In this document: one piece after another, positions 26,309-38,624 of the stretch
Numbering within the stretch: the first letter of the stretch is position 1
How the letters are laid out: each line of letters starts with the position of its first letter
Source: Opeltia flavorubescens
Taxonomy: Eukaryota; Ascomycota; Lecanoromycetes; Teloschistales; Teloschistaceae
DNA: 64,000 bases
Assembly (NCBI GenBank): GCA_000442125.1
Contig: KE546975.1
Coordinates: 806,001-870,000, forward strand
Reading direction: 5' to 3'
Notes under the pieces: generated by a model
What the model was told of the DNA's origin: nothing
What the model saw: the letters and a program-made list of their open reading frames with translations, nothing else
The model's database searches: none
Made by a program: the position numbers and the translations under genes

Positions 26309-26559
26309 GTTGTGGATGTAAACAACTTTATAATTTCAAAAGTTACTCATGCCTCATTTGTGGTGACATGGCCATGGGGCTCGCAAATCAAACGATATGC
26401 CACCGAAGTGTGCACATTTCTTCCAATCATCAAGTTTTTCTAACGCGAAAACGAGAGTACTGGATATTGCAGTTGACGATCTGCGATTGGCGAGAAAGTT
26501 AGCGGCGGTTACTTGGCAGACTAAGGCTATCGATTCTCTCGAGTACATTCTAGGCCCCA

Positions 26560-26571
26560 TGACGTGACGTG
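26560..26571. promoter_or_regulatory. overlapping TGACGT half-sites
   Basis: TGACGTGACGTG holds two overlapping TGACGT words in the 355-base divergent promoter between MRD1 and the dynein light chain gene. Such words are bound by bZIP factors of the ATF/CREB class. Function here is inference from position only. Confidence 0.3.
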
Positions 26572-26663
26572 TGTATATCGATCGTTCAAATTAGGCTAAA
26601 GAAACTTATGGATTATTCCTCTATAACGACGACCTAATCGCAGCTCACTACACGAATTCTGTC

Positions 26664-27324
26664 ATGGATGACAAACCTAGCACCAGGGCGGCCGAGAAGA
26701 AGGACAAGCTTGATGGTATTTTTCATAATCCGCGTCAATTCTAGAATACTGACGGTGGCTCAGCGCAAGTCAAGTCTGTTGACATGGTGAGGCCATAGCT
26801 ACTGATCCTCTCCGCACTCCTGATCGACTTGTATTAGACCGAAGAGATGCAGCAACAAGCCATCGAAGTCGGTATGCAGACCTCTATACGGCTGTTTTGT
26901 GGACCAAGCCGGCAGTAGTTGATAAGTGAATAGCGTCGGACGCGATGGAAAAATATACAATTGAAAAGGTAGAAAGCGCCATTTCCATTGAGTGTGAAAG
27001 GAACAGTGACTGATTGGTCGTTACAGGACATTGCGCAGCATATAAAGAGAGAGGTACGGAAATTGGAAGAATAAACCACAGCATGCCATCTCTTCAATGA
27101 ATTCTGGGATTGACGTGCTTTCTACAGTTCGACTCAAGAGCCGGTGCAACCTGGCATTGCATCGTGGGTAGAAATTTTGGGAGCTTCGTTACGCATGGTA
27201 CGCGCTCAGTGAATTATGTGGGGATTATCTGGGGAAGGTCACAGACTGACGAGTCACAGAGACGAAGCACTTCATTTACTTCTATCTCGGCCATTGCGCA
27301 ATCCTTCTTTTCAAAACGCAATGA
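26664..27324 (+). CDS. DYN2: dynein light chain, LC8/DYNLL type
   Basis: Small hub protein that dimerises the dynein intermediate chain and many other partners. No long frame shows it, because it is cut into seven exons: 26664-26715, 26764-26786, 26838-26871, 26934-26968, 27027-27053, 27128-27197 and 27260-27324. All six introns start GT and end AG, and all phases join. The product is 101 residues and shows the LC8 landmarks in order: [49 protein letters not shown] and [15 protein letters not shown]. It has a short charged N-terminal extension ([15 protein letters not shown]) before the conserved core. Exons 2 to 5 are 23-35 bases long. I am very sure of the identity; the first exon is the least conserved part. 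Confidence 0.93.
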
Positions 27325-27551
27325 CGGACGTTTGGCACTCTAGGAACGGGCTTTCGATCAAGGGAATGGACAAGCAGGCAACATTTCTTTGGACGAATAC
27401 CGGCGTTCGCGACTACTTGATTCTACACTTGTACGAGCTCGTTATGATGGATCTTGTTGGAGTACAATTTGATTTCGTTGACTCATCCCAGTGTTGCTAT
27501 TTTTCCTGCAATATTATCGCCAACGCGGCCTAAGACCCAAATATAGAACAC

Positions 27552-30080
27552 TTAGTACCTCTCCTCCATTGCCTTTGTCACCGCTTCTGCGTGCTTCACG
27601 TCCTCTTTAGTTGGTGTTCCATGATCTTGGCTCGAATTTTCTTCCTGATTAAATTTTTCGTCTGTTACCGACATTCTTCCTTGAATCGGTGGCTTGCCCC
27701 TGCCTGTCAAGTCTCTGACGATACCCCTGAATGTGCGCACCATGCTGTGTCTTCCCTCGAACAGGGGGTATAGTCCAACGCAGAAGGTGCTACAGAAAAG
27801 CCATATGATACCGAAGGAAACCCAACCTGTGAAGAACTTCTTGCTGAAGACATATCCACTACCATACATGGGCATCGGCCAGAGCTGCCCCAACGTTAGC
27901 TTATATTAAAGAAATGAATGCCCTCGTTTTCACTTACGATCAACAGCGCCAAAGTAAGCACAACAGTCATTGTCATCGCAATCATCGAGGCGCGTCTGAG
28001 CTTGGTCTTTTCGGCCAGAAGTTCTGCATCCGAGACGTCTGTTGCTCCGGGAATGAGTTCGAGATCCACGCTGGCCGCAGCAGCCACATCTGAGTCATCT
28101 CCCAGGCGAATCATCGCCATCGACACATAATCATACTTCTGGCGGCCAAATGCAAAGGTCAAAAGTGGCACAAAGATTAGTGGTGACAGCAAGGCAACGA
28201 CATTACCAGCAAGCATGGGATTATTGCTGCCCGTGCTCGCAACGGAAAGATCGCCGTGTTCCTTCTTTGCAGTCACCAACCAAGCTATCAGTGAGCAGAC
28301 GAGGCCAAGAATAGGTGAAAATGTAGCTGCAATCATATTCTGATCAGACCACAAGAGGGTAAGGGCGGCTGGTAAGACGGCGGAAGAAATGATGACACCC
28401 ATCATGAGGTAGAGATAACCCATTGAAATACCAATGTCTGTAGTCGTGTAAGCTGCTAAGTTCCTTAGTGAGTAGATCGAACACTAACAATACAAACCGG
28501 TTGAAAACCCGGCAAGCAGGATGGCATATATGACAACCGAGGTATGTGCCATATAGACAAGCTTTCTGCCACTTGCACTGGGCTCGAAATAGGTTTTGTA
28601 TATGTCGTAAGTAAAGATGCTGCTGACGGCAATGTACTCGGCCGAGGAAGCACTGGTGACGGCCATGAAGACCAGTAGCAACGTAGCAGCGGCGCCTCCT
28701 TTACCGAGCAAAGCGACAGCTGCATTGGGAAGGACAAGACCTGCCGTGACGTCTGCATCTGGCATCCTGTCCGGGAAGGTTGGGAAGACAGGATTGGTCT
28801 CCAGTGCGAGTGCTGATAGACCCATGGTAGTCGCCGCTAGCCACGGAATGGCAAACCAAGACAGTCCACCCATGACATAACCCGGGAGAGCATGCACAGG
28901 GCTCGCAGCGATGGCCTTGTTGTAATACCCTTCGATCGTACGTTCTCAGCAACGGCGGACAAGCTTTGATTACTCGTTCAGGTGTAGAAAACTCACCATT
29001 GTCTAGGAAGACAGTACCGAAGTTGCCTCGAGAACTAATTAGACAAATGTACAAGATAAGGAGTCCGAGGACTTACCAACGATGTTAATAACGAAGAAGA
29101 CAGCACCTTCTTTGGACCTCATCGTGAGGTAGGAGCCCGCTGCGTTCCCATCAACAGGATGGCTCCTCGCAGCCTCTACGAGAAGATCGTAGACTTTGCC
29201 AGGACTACCAAGATTTACGTTGGTCGTGTAAGCTGTGAACGCAAAGATCAGGATTATGACAAGAATCATTACCTGTACATTATGACTTAGTGATGATTAC
29301 AAGTCCTGAAAGAAGTGGGAGACAGATGCATTCGCTTACAGTATGAACGTAATCGGTCAGGAATGTTGCTTTGATCCCCCCAAAGACGGTATACAAGACA
29401 ACGCCAACGGGAAGAAGAAAACAGGCAGCAGCAGTAGGCATCCCGGTCAAAGATGTAACCACAGCCGAGCCACCAGTGAGTAACATAGCCGTCACCAGGA
29501 CGTTGGTCATCAAGCCGAAGACAATGTACACAGCATGAGTGTAGACGCCATATCTGGCCCGAATCACCTCGAGGAATGTGTGAGCGTTGGGGGCTTTCCT
29601 CTTGAGTTCAATAGCCAAGGTTGCGAAGAGAAGAATCTGCACAGTCGCTCCAGAAGCGTACCAAAACGGTCCAGAAACGCCGTAGCGGTAGGCTACACCC
29701 GATGACTGAAGGAGTGTCGCTGCCCAAGTCCTAGAAGAAGAGGTCGATATTAACAATAAGAAATACAGAGACGCTCTCTTTCCTAAAGTAGAATCAAGAT
29801 CCAGGGGTCAGGACATTGGATGCAGAATTGTGCTTGATTCAATTGGCACAACAATGTGACGATTATCTCAAGCAACTTACCATGACGAGACAACTGCCGA
29901 CGAGACAAGGCCCGACTTCACAGTCCGGCCAGCAGTAGCAAACATCTCGGAGGTTTGGACTTCATTTTGATATCGCTTGAGTACGTAAGTCGTCAAAATC
30001 ATACCGAGGGCAAACAAAAAGCCCAAGCCAATGACTACTCCATAGCCAACAGCCTGGCTCAATGGAGGCGACGTCGCCAT
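27552..30080 (-). CDS. DUR3: Dur3-type urea/polyamine transporter
   Basis: Sodium:solute-symporter-family permease that takes up urea, and polyamines in yeast, at the plasma membrane; usually under nitrogen catabolite repression. Seven exons keep frame: 30080-29881, 29730-29340, 29272-29077, 29026-28997, 28929-28498, 28437-27938 and 27884-27552, for 693 residues. The N-terminus reads [25 protein letters not shown], then [32 protein letters not shown], the family signature, and [20 protein letters not shown]. Later hallmarks are [35 protein letters not shown] and [18 protein letters not shown]. About 15 membrane helices are likely, with a charged cytosolic tail. Exon 4 is only 30 bases and encodes FGTVFLDN. 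It converges with the dynein light chain gene, only 227 bases away. Confidence 0.93.
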
Positions 30081-31094
30081 CTGCAGTGTGGGCTGTTGTT
30101 TTACGGACGCCTTTTCCCGCAGTGTTAATCTTTAGACAGGAGCTTATTTCGGTCTTGATTTTTAAACACGAAAATTTAGAGACGTTCTGAATTGCAGCAC
30201 GAATCTACGGGAAATTATGATGGAAGGAAACCCCCGGGGTAGACTCAGATTTAACAAGTCAATACGTGAAGACACAGACGACGAAGGAAAAGCTGCGAAT
30301 TGGGTCTAGACGCTTGCTAGAGGCTTAATACACAAGCCAAGAACGAAGGAGAATTACGAAAAAGCGTCAGTCACAAATCATAAGCGAGAGATAAAAGCTG
30401 GCGTTGAGGATGGAAGTCTAGGACATCCCCGTGTTACCTTATCATCTCTGTGCGGCTTCAACCGAGCTCTTTCGATTGTTGGGGTACACTTCAGTCTCCT
30501 AGCGCAGAACCAGTTGAATGGACGAGATAAGCATCTCTCCGCAACGAGCGACCATGGGCTCTGTAGATAAGGATGCAGGTTTGGCGTGGGCGAGCACTTG
30601 CAGTAACCCATCTTGAATGCAGACCACGCGACTTTCTCCACGGATGCCATGCAGCCAAGAGCTTTGGCCATCCAGCTCTCGGTTGGAATGAAGACTCTAG
30701 GATGCAGACTGTGGGATGAGGGTCCAGTAAGAAGCAGGGTGGAGAAATGCAAGACAAGGCCGAAGACGGAGTCGAGATTGCCTCGACTCGGACCGCACAC
30801 GTCCAACACGTCAAGGCGCGTGGGCAGTTTTCGTCTTGGATTCTGAAGCAAGACTCATCATCTTGTCTAATACAATATCACATAATGCTCGTTGATATCT
30901 GGCGGAAGTAACAGTCGCAAAAAGAGAGTTTAGCGGCCAGGAAGAATCGATTACTCCGCCTCTAGCTCTGACCTACAATACAACGTCAGCTTGAAACATG
31001 TCACAGCCACGGACCAAATGTCGAAGACCGCATCTCCAATTGCGGGATGACTTTTCCCATTCTCTCATGAAGGAAGGAAGCCTTGAGTTGCATC
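30081..31094. other. divergent intergenic region
   Basis: About 1 kb upstream of both DUR3 (-) and the DUF7514-like gene (+). A 157-residue frame on the minus strand (30378-30851) and overlapping frames on both strands have no recognisable domain and look like chance. The region should hold both promoters. GATA sites for nitrogen control were not counted. Confidence 0.45.
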
Positions 31095-32585
31095 ATGGGC
31101 AGCACTTCCAGCCCGGCCTTCTGGGGTTACCTGATTAAGTCAGACAAGAGCCCCAGCGCTCTCTTCGAACAGCTTCTACTAGGAATTGCCAACTACATTG
31201 TCCGTATTTTGTCTGGAGGAATGTCCTATTCTTCTGAGGGTCCTGCTGAACATGGCTATTGTAGAACAGACATGTCGCGCCATGGGACGTCGATTGTCTT
31301 ACTCCCGTCAAGCTCGCCGCCTTCTACCGTCTTGTGGGCGGCGACTGTGATTCACTTTTCCTCGAGACTCCGCATGCCTCCTTGTCCTTCATCTATCAGT
31401 CGCTAGGATGCTTTCATAGCTTACAGCAAGACAAAAGCCCCTACACTGCTCCTTCAGTGCCAGCCTTGACACGCGAGGGCTTCGTCCGCTGGCAAACCGT
31501 CCAAGTCCTACTTGAGCCGGAGGAGCATGTCTCCTTCTTACAGAACGCCGTCAAGCGCCTGGAGATTATTAATCCCGCCGATGGATCCGCATTTCCCTAC
31601 CCTTTACCAAGAGAGGCTTTACCTTCGAGACCGGATCCCGAGATGGTGCAATGGGTAAGTCCAGCTCCAGCTTTAAGTTACAACATTGAAGTCCTGGCTC
31701 AAATTTATTTCGCAGCATGAAGGTGTAGGTGAGAGGCTAATGATCGAGACGCATACGATTGAGAGCAGAGCCTCTCCTGCCGGGAAAATTGGGGGAAATA
31801 GTGACGATTTGACTTCAAGCTCGATCGCATCATCACATGAGGACCATGCCCTTGTCGACACGGCCAGACAAACTCATCCACGGCGCCGCCCACCTTTCCG
31901 TCCTCCACCGTCGATCAATCTTCCTCAAGCAATAGATGCTCCACCGTCTCAGAGGGCAAGGATGACAGTTCCTTGGGAGCTAGAGCGCCGTCGAAGCAGC
32001 GCGTCAGACATACACGCCCCACCATTCTCATCCCGGCCACAGGATGGTTCCACTTCCATTACCGTTGGTCCCAGTGATTATTCTCGCCGCTCCCGTCCTC
32101 GAACTCCCAGCACCATCTCTACATCCTCCGTATCGTCCTCATCTTCAAGCCTTGATGCCAGCTCCGCGTCCGCCAGCCCTCGTCTTCACACAATTTCTCA
32201 TCAACACCCGCCCCATCAGAATCATCTACACTCTACGGTATCAGGGCACCCTCGTCATCATGAACGCCGTCATTCGTCCCACGAGCCAATGTCAGCACAA
32301 GAATCATCAACCCTCCGTCATGCGCCACACCCAATCAGACCACCCGGCTCAAACTCTAGAGGCTTGAATGTGCGATGGGGAGATAACGACGGAGGGATAG
32401 ATGCCGGTCGACGTCCCATATCGAAGCAGAACCAGCCGCCGATGCCGATCAAGGCAGATCCGAGAAGGATCAGCAATGAGCCTATCGATCGCAGACGAAG
32501 AGCCCGAAGTGGAAGCGGAGGCAGGTCAGCAAGCCCGCTTAGAGTTAATGCCAAAAAGAGGTACGACAAAGGGGTCTGGAATTGA
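31095..32585 (+). CDS. DUF7514-like fungal protein, disordered tail
   Basis: Exons 31095-31199, 31265-31654 and 31716-32585 give 454 residues. The N-terminal 170 residues resemble a conserved fungal domain that I know as DUF7514 (FWGYLIKSDKSPSALFEQLLLGIANYI, VAPWDVDCLTPVKLAAFYRLVGG, LSFIYQSLGCFHSLQ, GFVRWQTVQVLLEPEEHV). No activity is known for it. The rest is Ser/Pro/His/Arg-rich and disordered, ending in a basic stretch (RRRARSGSGGRSASPLR). The first intron donor is GTCCGT, which is rare, but it is the only one that keeps the conserved frame. Function unknown; the domain name is from memory. Confidence 0.75.
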
Positions 32586-33131
32586 TGCCGGCAAGCTTCT
32601 ATACGATTGGAATGAAAGGCTACCGCATATATTTTCATTTAGCACATATTCAGTGAAGCTTGAAAATTAACTTCATTTTTAGCTTCGAGATTCTTCATTG
32701 AAATCCACGAAAGCTTTATCGCTGTCGAATATCTGGGCGATAGTTGGCGGCGAGTGCTCTCATCGAATTCCAAAGTCAAAAGTCGATTCTGACATTATGC
32801 CGCATCTTCAATTTCCTTAGTATGTACATATGGCCTAAGGAGCCACAGAGTTTCCGTCATGCAGTTCATCTGGATCAAGGTTGACCTCTTCCTATTCTCT
32901 TTCGGTTACGCAACACGATCCCTACACAGCTTCGTCAGAAAGGCCATTTTGCATTCGATTATTTGAAGAGATGGCGATTCTACGATGCTTTCAACGAATG
33001 TAGACAGTACCTGGCGATCCGCATAGCGCAAGTCGCATCGGACAGCGCGGGTGTATTGCTATCGTGCTTCAAAGCCTTATCTGGACATAATTACGCCGAC
33101 TGCCCCCTGCTACTCTGGCATAGTCGAAATC
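32586..33131. other. intergenic, no gene seen
   Basis: About 550 bases between two plus-strand genes. A frame reaching into it from 32963 is a shadow upstream of the small secreted protein. Nothing else is recognisable. Confidence 0.5.
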
Positions 33132-33687
33132 ATGGCACTTCATCGTCTGCTTCCTTTGCTCATCGTCTCACTGCTTCTTTCTCTCGCTGCTGCGGCCATT
33201 CCGCCTGATGTAATTAGTGCATTCCAAGCAATTCAACAGCCTGCGCCCACGTGAGCTTTCTAATACTCCGCATGAAGCATAATGCGAGTTAACAAAGACC
33301 TATAGCAAGCACCTAAATGTAACTTCGAAATCTATCACTCTTCCCATTAGAGGCACAGACATATCACTGGTCTTCCGGAATTTCGGCAGTCTCTTGGAGC
33401 AAACCGAACTCTCCCTCTGTCTCCTTGAGGGTTGCAGCGACCTCTTCATGGCAGTAGTCGAGAAAGGGGACGGGCCCATTATCAACGACAAATTCAGCAA
33501 AAGCTATGGGGGTGTAGAATTGACCATGAAATCGTTTAGTCCGCCTGCATTCGAGCTCTCCTACGGCCGCTGTGTGAACGCCCTGAGGGGTATTGGGCTA
33601 TTCATGAGTATGTATGGATATTTCCAAGTGGACTTTGATATTAGAAGCAGTAAAGACGGTCATGTCGGAGTCGGGTCGGTGGAATAA
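33132..33687 (+). CDS. small secreted protein, unknown function
   Basis: Exons 33132-33250 and 33306-33687, joined at a GTGAGC donor and TATAG acceptor, give 166 residues. The N-terminus is a clear signal peptide (MALHRLLPLLIVSLLLSLAAAA) with a likely cleavage after the Ala run. The mature part has three cysteines (LCLLEGC and GRCVN), one likely N-glycosylation site (NVTS), and no domain I recognise. It ends GHVGVGSVE. Size and secretion fit an effector-like or cell-wall protein, but that is inference. It lies between the DUF7514-like gene and the oxidoreductase. Confidence 0.6.
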
Positions 33688-33753
33688 CGAGGACTCTTGA
33701 ATAGATAATTCCAAAACAAGAGACGGATGCAATTATGGTTGACAAAATTGGCT

Positions 33754-34814
33754 TCAAAGCTTGCTCTCCGCTCCCTGAAGGACCGATACCACGACCTTAC
33801 CCCAAGTCTCTCGTCTCCCTAGCATATCCAGCGCCTCCCCTACACTCTCCAACCCACGAAATTGTCGATCTGTATAGACTGTACCCCTGAATTTGCCTTC
33901 CTCGACAAGTTGGAACAATTCACCCCAGACGCGCTCTATCATCTCCGGGGCTTCTTTCGAATACGAGCCCCAGGTCATGCCCATTAAGCTTACATTCTTG
34001 AGCAACACCCGGTTCATAGCCACCTTCTCAATATTGCCGGACGTGAATCCAATTATCACAATCTTCCCACCCCAGGCCGTGCACTTCAAGCTCGTATTCA
34101 CCATTCCTACAGGGTCATATACGATATCCACCCCTCTTCCCTTGGGCGTCAACTTTCTTACCTCCTCTGCCCATCCTTCCTGGTTATAATCGATTGTGTA
34201 ATCTGCGCCAAAATCCCTAGCGACCTCGAATTTACGCTTCGATCCAGCAGTAGCTATGACGATTGCTCCGAACGCTTTCGCGATCTGCACAGCAGCCAAT
34301 CCCACCCCGCCGGCGGCGGCATGAATGAGAACATAGTCCCCTTTTTTGATGCCTGCTCGATAGACGAGAGCAGCGTAACTTGTCGGGACGGTTACCATCA
34401 GACCGGCCGCTTCAAGGAAACCCCAACCCGATGGGACAGGCATTAGCGACTCTTCCTTTGCACATATCTGAGTTGCATATCCTCCCTGCGAGGACCCAAA
34501 TACTCTATCACCCTTTTTGAATTTGGGGCTGGACTTGGAGGATGGGGTGGCAAGAACAACGCCAGCAAATTCTGCGCCAGAGACCCATGGAAGGGGTGGC
34601 TGGTATTGGTATTTACCACGGATCTGGAGCAGGTCAAAGAAGTTGGTTGCGCTGGCGTGGATTGCGATGAGGTAGGAGTCAGGCAATGGTATTGGATCTG
34701 GGAGCGTAATCACTCTGAGGTCTTCCGGTCCCTGAGAAAGAGGTTGGCTATGATACTTCGCATTGGGTGTAGGGGCAGTACCTTGACATACTCTTTTACC
34801 TGTATTGCCCGCAT
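33754..34814 (-). CDS. quinone oxidoreductase-like MDR enzyme
   Basis: Medium-chain dehydrogenase/reductase of the zinc-free quinone oxidoreductase group, which reduces quinones or enones with NADPH. Exons 34814-34782 (11 codons, MRAIQVKEYVK) and 34731-33754 give 336 residues, normal for the family. The N-terminal GroES-like part has ATNFFDLLQIRGKYQYQPPLPWVSG and GDRVFGSSQGGYA. The Rossmann part has the coenzyme motif HAAAGGVGLAAVQIAKAFGA, then GSKRKFEVARDFGADYTIDY and VDIVYDPVG. Structural-zinc cysteines are absent, as expected for this group. The real substrate cannot be told. The tiny first exon was found by the conserved start and in-frame splice signals. Confidence 0.88.
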
Positions 34815-35098
34815 CTTCGTAGCTGAGTGGATATTGGTGCTTTTATTGAAATCGATTTCACATGCAATCTCGCCATCATCAACCAAATATCCAGGTTCCC
34901 CGTGCTTTTAACTCTCGCTGCCCCGACCTTTCGCAGCCGGAAGCCGAGGCACATGCCGATCTTTAGCTTTTCCCAACCAAGTGAGATTAAGAGGTGGGAT
35001 ACGCCTTATCTAATCAGCTATACAATGGATGCAAGACGTCGTCTATTGACCTTATTTCTTGACATGATTCTTTTCCAGTCGTCGCCATTAATCCGAAC

Positions 35099-37051
35099 AT
35101 GAATTCGCTTCCGGCAGAGCTTGTCCTTCATATCGCTTGCTGTACGATACATCGATAAGTCAACAATTTGTCCACGCTGACGGCTTCCAAAGGTCTGGAT
35201 GCCTTCGATATTGTCAAACTTCACCTTGTTTGCAGAAGATTACGTGAAATCACACGGGACAAGAAGTTCTGGAAACAACGATGTTTTGAAGACTCGTCCT
35301 CGGCAGTTGTTCAGAAGCGGCGAGATCTTCAGTTCATCGCTCCGAACCTGATACAAGACCATGCAAGACTTTTTGAATTTCAACGTAGAGCACAAGCACT
35401 CTCGTCAACCTCAACTCTCGGAAATATCAATAGTGAAAGTTCCGGCAGTGGTCCATCGGAAAGATCAAGAGCATTCGCTGACTGGGATCTGACCTATACG
35501 AATGAAAAAGTGGACTGGTATGAAGAGTACGTTGCCCGACATGCGCCGATATCGATGAGCTGGCTTCAACAGGCCATCGATACCCAACGCCATGAGAATC
35601 TAGAGATCAAAGGTCTAGGCCGGTACGATAGAGGAGATGGCTCTCTCGTAGTCGCACCACTAGATAACGGCGCCCTAACCGTTTGGAATATTGGGAAGCA
35701 GGATGTCCCGGAGGGTACGCAAGACGGCACGATCGTCACCCGCAGTAGACCAGGTCTATTTTCAACCTCCAAAAATAGTGCAGTCGGCCATTCTTTTCCA
35801 TCCACACAATTTTGTCCCACGATAGTGGAATGTTTGAGTGTCGACCAAGTCAGAAACAAAGCATATGTCGCAGTGCTCAATGATCTGCATGAAATTGACC
35901 TCGAGACCCTCCAAATCTCGGATCAGAGCCGATACCCTTTCCTGATATCGGCACTTTCCGATGCTACCCATCCGCTTCCTTTGACTGTTGCAACTACTGA
36001 TAGCCTCCATCTTCATGATCCGCGGGAGCGCAACGGCGCCAGGCGCTCAGATACTGACCAGAGCATAACGGTGGAACGCAACACAGCCGCTCTCCCACAG
36101 TCACTCCACCATCAAAGTCATTTACAGCACAATTTTCAGGGTGACTTGTATAATGTCTCAACAGGCGGCGATCCTGGAATGTATGCCCCGCTATACCAGC
36201 CAGGTCCATCATCAATAACGCACCTTCCGTCAGTGCCAGGAAAGTACAGTGAATCAGATGGATATCTCTGCGTGGCCGGCCGCTTCCCCAGTATCCTTAC
36301 TTATAATCGAAGAATGTTCCCTCGTATCTTTTCGACCATTCATAGCGGCTCTCGCCTGGCAAGCATGACCTCTCTTCCACACCCCTTACTTTATTCTCGT
36401 TCGAATCCACCATGCAATCCAGATGCAGCCCATACCATCGTAGCGTGCGGTGAATACAACGGCAAGGGAAGCCTAGAACTCTACCCATTCTCGACTTCTG
36501 GCGAACCCAACCCTCCCTCTCCCTCATCGTTCGATCTGTCGTCTGCAGAAACCCCTTTAGCACCCGTGATCCCCTACCAAAATCGTACCTCAGCATCTGG
36601 CTCCAAACTCCTCAGCGTCACTCCCCACGGCACCCGGATCGTCTTTTCGGACGGCGACGGTGGCCTCAAATGGGTGGAGCGAGATGGCCACTCTCTCGTC
36701 CGAAGATGGAACATCAATGCCTATACCTCTTCCACGGTGTCTTCTTCTACGAACCCCAACACCCCTGGTTCCATCAGAAATCTTTTCATAAATGGGTCAC
36801 CAGAAGGGGATGTAGCACGCAAGATCTTGCCCGTCCGGCCCTGGGAAGAAAGTAGAGGTGAAATTGCAGTGTGGACGGGCGAGAAAATCGGAATTCTGGG
36901 CTTTAGACCTAAGCCGAGATTTGAGTGGGAATGGGATCAAGGGGATAAGGAAGGCAAGGAGGAGAAGTTGTACGCGGGAAGGATGAGGAGAGCTTTGGTA
37001 ATGCAGGCGGATGAGGTGAGGTTTGTGAGAGGGTTGGGAGGGGATAGGTAG
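35099..37051 (+). CDS. F-box protein
   Basis: Exons 35099-35141 and 35193-37051 give 633 residues. An F-box is formed across the intron: MNSLPAELVLHIACC joins LDAFDIVKLHLVCRRL, then REITRDKKFWKQRCF. This motif binds Skp1 and places the protein in an SCF ubiquitin ligase. The rest includes many short hydrophobic strand-like blocks (GDGSLVVAPLDNGALTVWNI, SEGDVARKI-like and VFSDGDGGLKWVERDG segments) that could be a beta-propeller acting as substrate receptor. I did not identify clear WD repeats. The substrate is unknown. The unspliced frame would miss the first half of the F-box. Confidence 0.78.
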
Positions 37052-38624
37052 AAGAAATGGAGGCTTGTGAAAGATTTGGTTGTCGATCGACTAGGTCTCG
37101 TAAACCGCTGAGAATACTACGGTCGGATGGCTCCATGGTATAACTACTGAACGGTATGAATACAAGATTCCTATAGACCCGACATTATTTATATAGGTGG
37201 GTCTTCTCTACGATAACACTAGCAATAAACAGCAATGTTACCAGACAAGAAGTAGACTTTCAAACCTCGAGTTGAGCTTTGTGGTCTTATATCTTTTCGC
37301 ACGGTTCATTTCATTATTGGAAGAAACATTACCCTCGCCACACGTACATGTTTTCTTGCGTCAGTATTAAAATTTATCTAATCAACTTGTTCAGAGACTC
37401 AGGCTCTGTAGTAGTCAGTCTGTCCTCCTTAAATTTCACTCTTCAAGCTGTTCTACATTCATACCCTCTTACTCAGCATATCTTGCATGGACGGATCGAG
37501 CCAAGAATATTCAAAATATACAGTCTCATATTTCTGGTTCTCGTAGTCGCAGAGGCTCGGAGTCGGCAACATTCTCTTCGTACATGTTCCATTGTCGTCC
37601 CAAATACCGGCCCTCGCACACGTCGATAGCATGTCGAGAACCATAATTGCGGATCGAAGTATCGATACCAAAGCTCTTCTTATTGCCAATTTTGAATTTT
37701 ATTGGACGAGATTTCCTGCTAGCAAGACCGCCTTATCACTCTCATCCAAAATTAATGCCTGGCCTCTAATTATAGATTTTCTCTCTGCTTGTATATTCTC
37801 TGATTATGAGACAATGACTAGGTATCAGTGCTAAGCGCGGCTTGCTTCAAAAGTCGGCTGTCGACATTACGCAGATGCATCTCGGACCGATTGGGTCAAT
37901 TTGCTAAAACTCTAGTAATGTAATTTAGGAATTGATGATCTTACCCAGCCTCCCCTAGACGTCAATCAAGATTATAGATGGTCGAGGAATGACAGATACA
38001 GTAAGTATATGGACACCATGAGAGAGGGAACCTACTCAGAATACAAATGTATTATCATTTACCCTGCAAAAGCTCAGTGAGTGGAAAAAAGGTGAAATGT
38101 AGACCGCTTTAATTTATTAGCTGAAATCCTTATGAAGACAGTCTATGGAGTTGACGAATTTTCATTCAAGAAAGACAAGTACTCAGGCTGAAGGATAGCT
38201 GTCTATGAATTTCCGGCATCCAATGCCGAGCTCCAAATTTCTGCAACCTACGCAAATCACAGCTATCCAGAGATGACTTCTTCAGTGAGCAATAGCAAGC
38301 GTTCAAGGAGAGCAGAACTTCTCCTATTGACAAGAGATAGCAATGCTACGCAAGGAAGGCGTAGTGGGGAAGCTGAAGTTGAATGTAGCTTACGTTGCAA
38401 TCCTGGAAGGTGGGATTTTGTATCCCCTGAGTCTCTTGCTTGAGCCCCAGACTGACGTCCGTATGTCGAAATGAACCAGAGGACGTCGTCGCAGACAGAT
38501 ACAAGACTAGTACCCAGAGGAAGGGTCGCTAGTCCCATGACAAAGAACGAGCAAAGCGAAAACGAGGTGGAAAGTGATCGAGATGAGCATTTCTTACTCA
38601 GAAGACTAAACTCGAGCATGTCCG
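37052..38624. other. 1.6-kb gap with no supported gene
   Basis: This stretch separates the ends of the F-box gene and the next minus-strand gene, so it should be mostly 3' flank. It is AT-rich in the middle. Several short frames exist, including a 56-codon ATG frame at 38273-38443 (+) and a 118-residue minus frame, but none shows a known domain. I see no repeat structure by eye. Confidence 0.5.

Noticed and set aside
30378-30851. 157-residue minus-strand frame in the DUR3 promoter
   Set aside because: Composition is unlike the neighbouring genes, overlapping frames are open on both strands, and no domain is visible.
36405-36420. GTTCGAATCC word resembling a tRNA T-loop
   Set aside because: It is inside the F-box coding frame and no acceptor stem or anticodon arm could be formed around it.
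38273-38443. 56-codon ATG frame on the plus strand, antisense to a 118-residue frame
   Set aside because: Short, Arg/Ser-rich, no domain or signal peptide, no clear splice partner.
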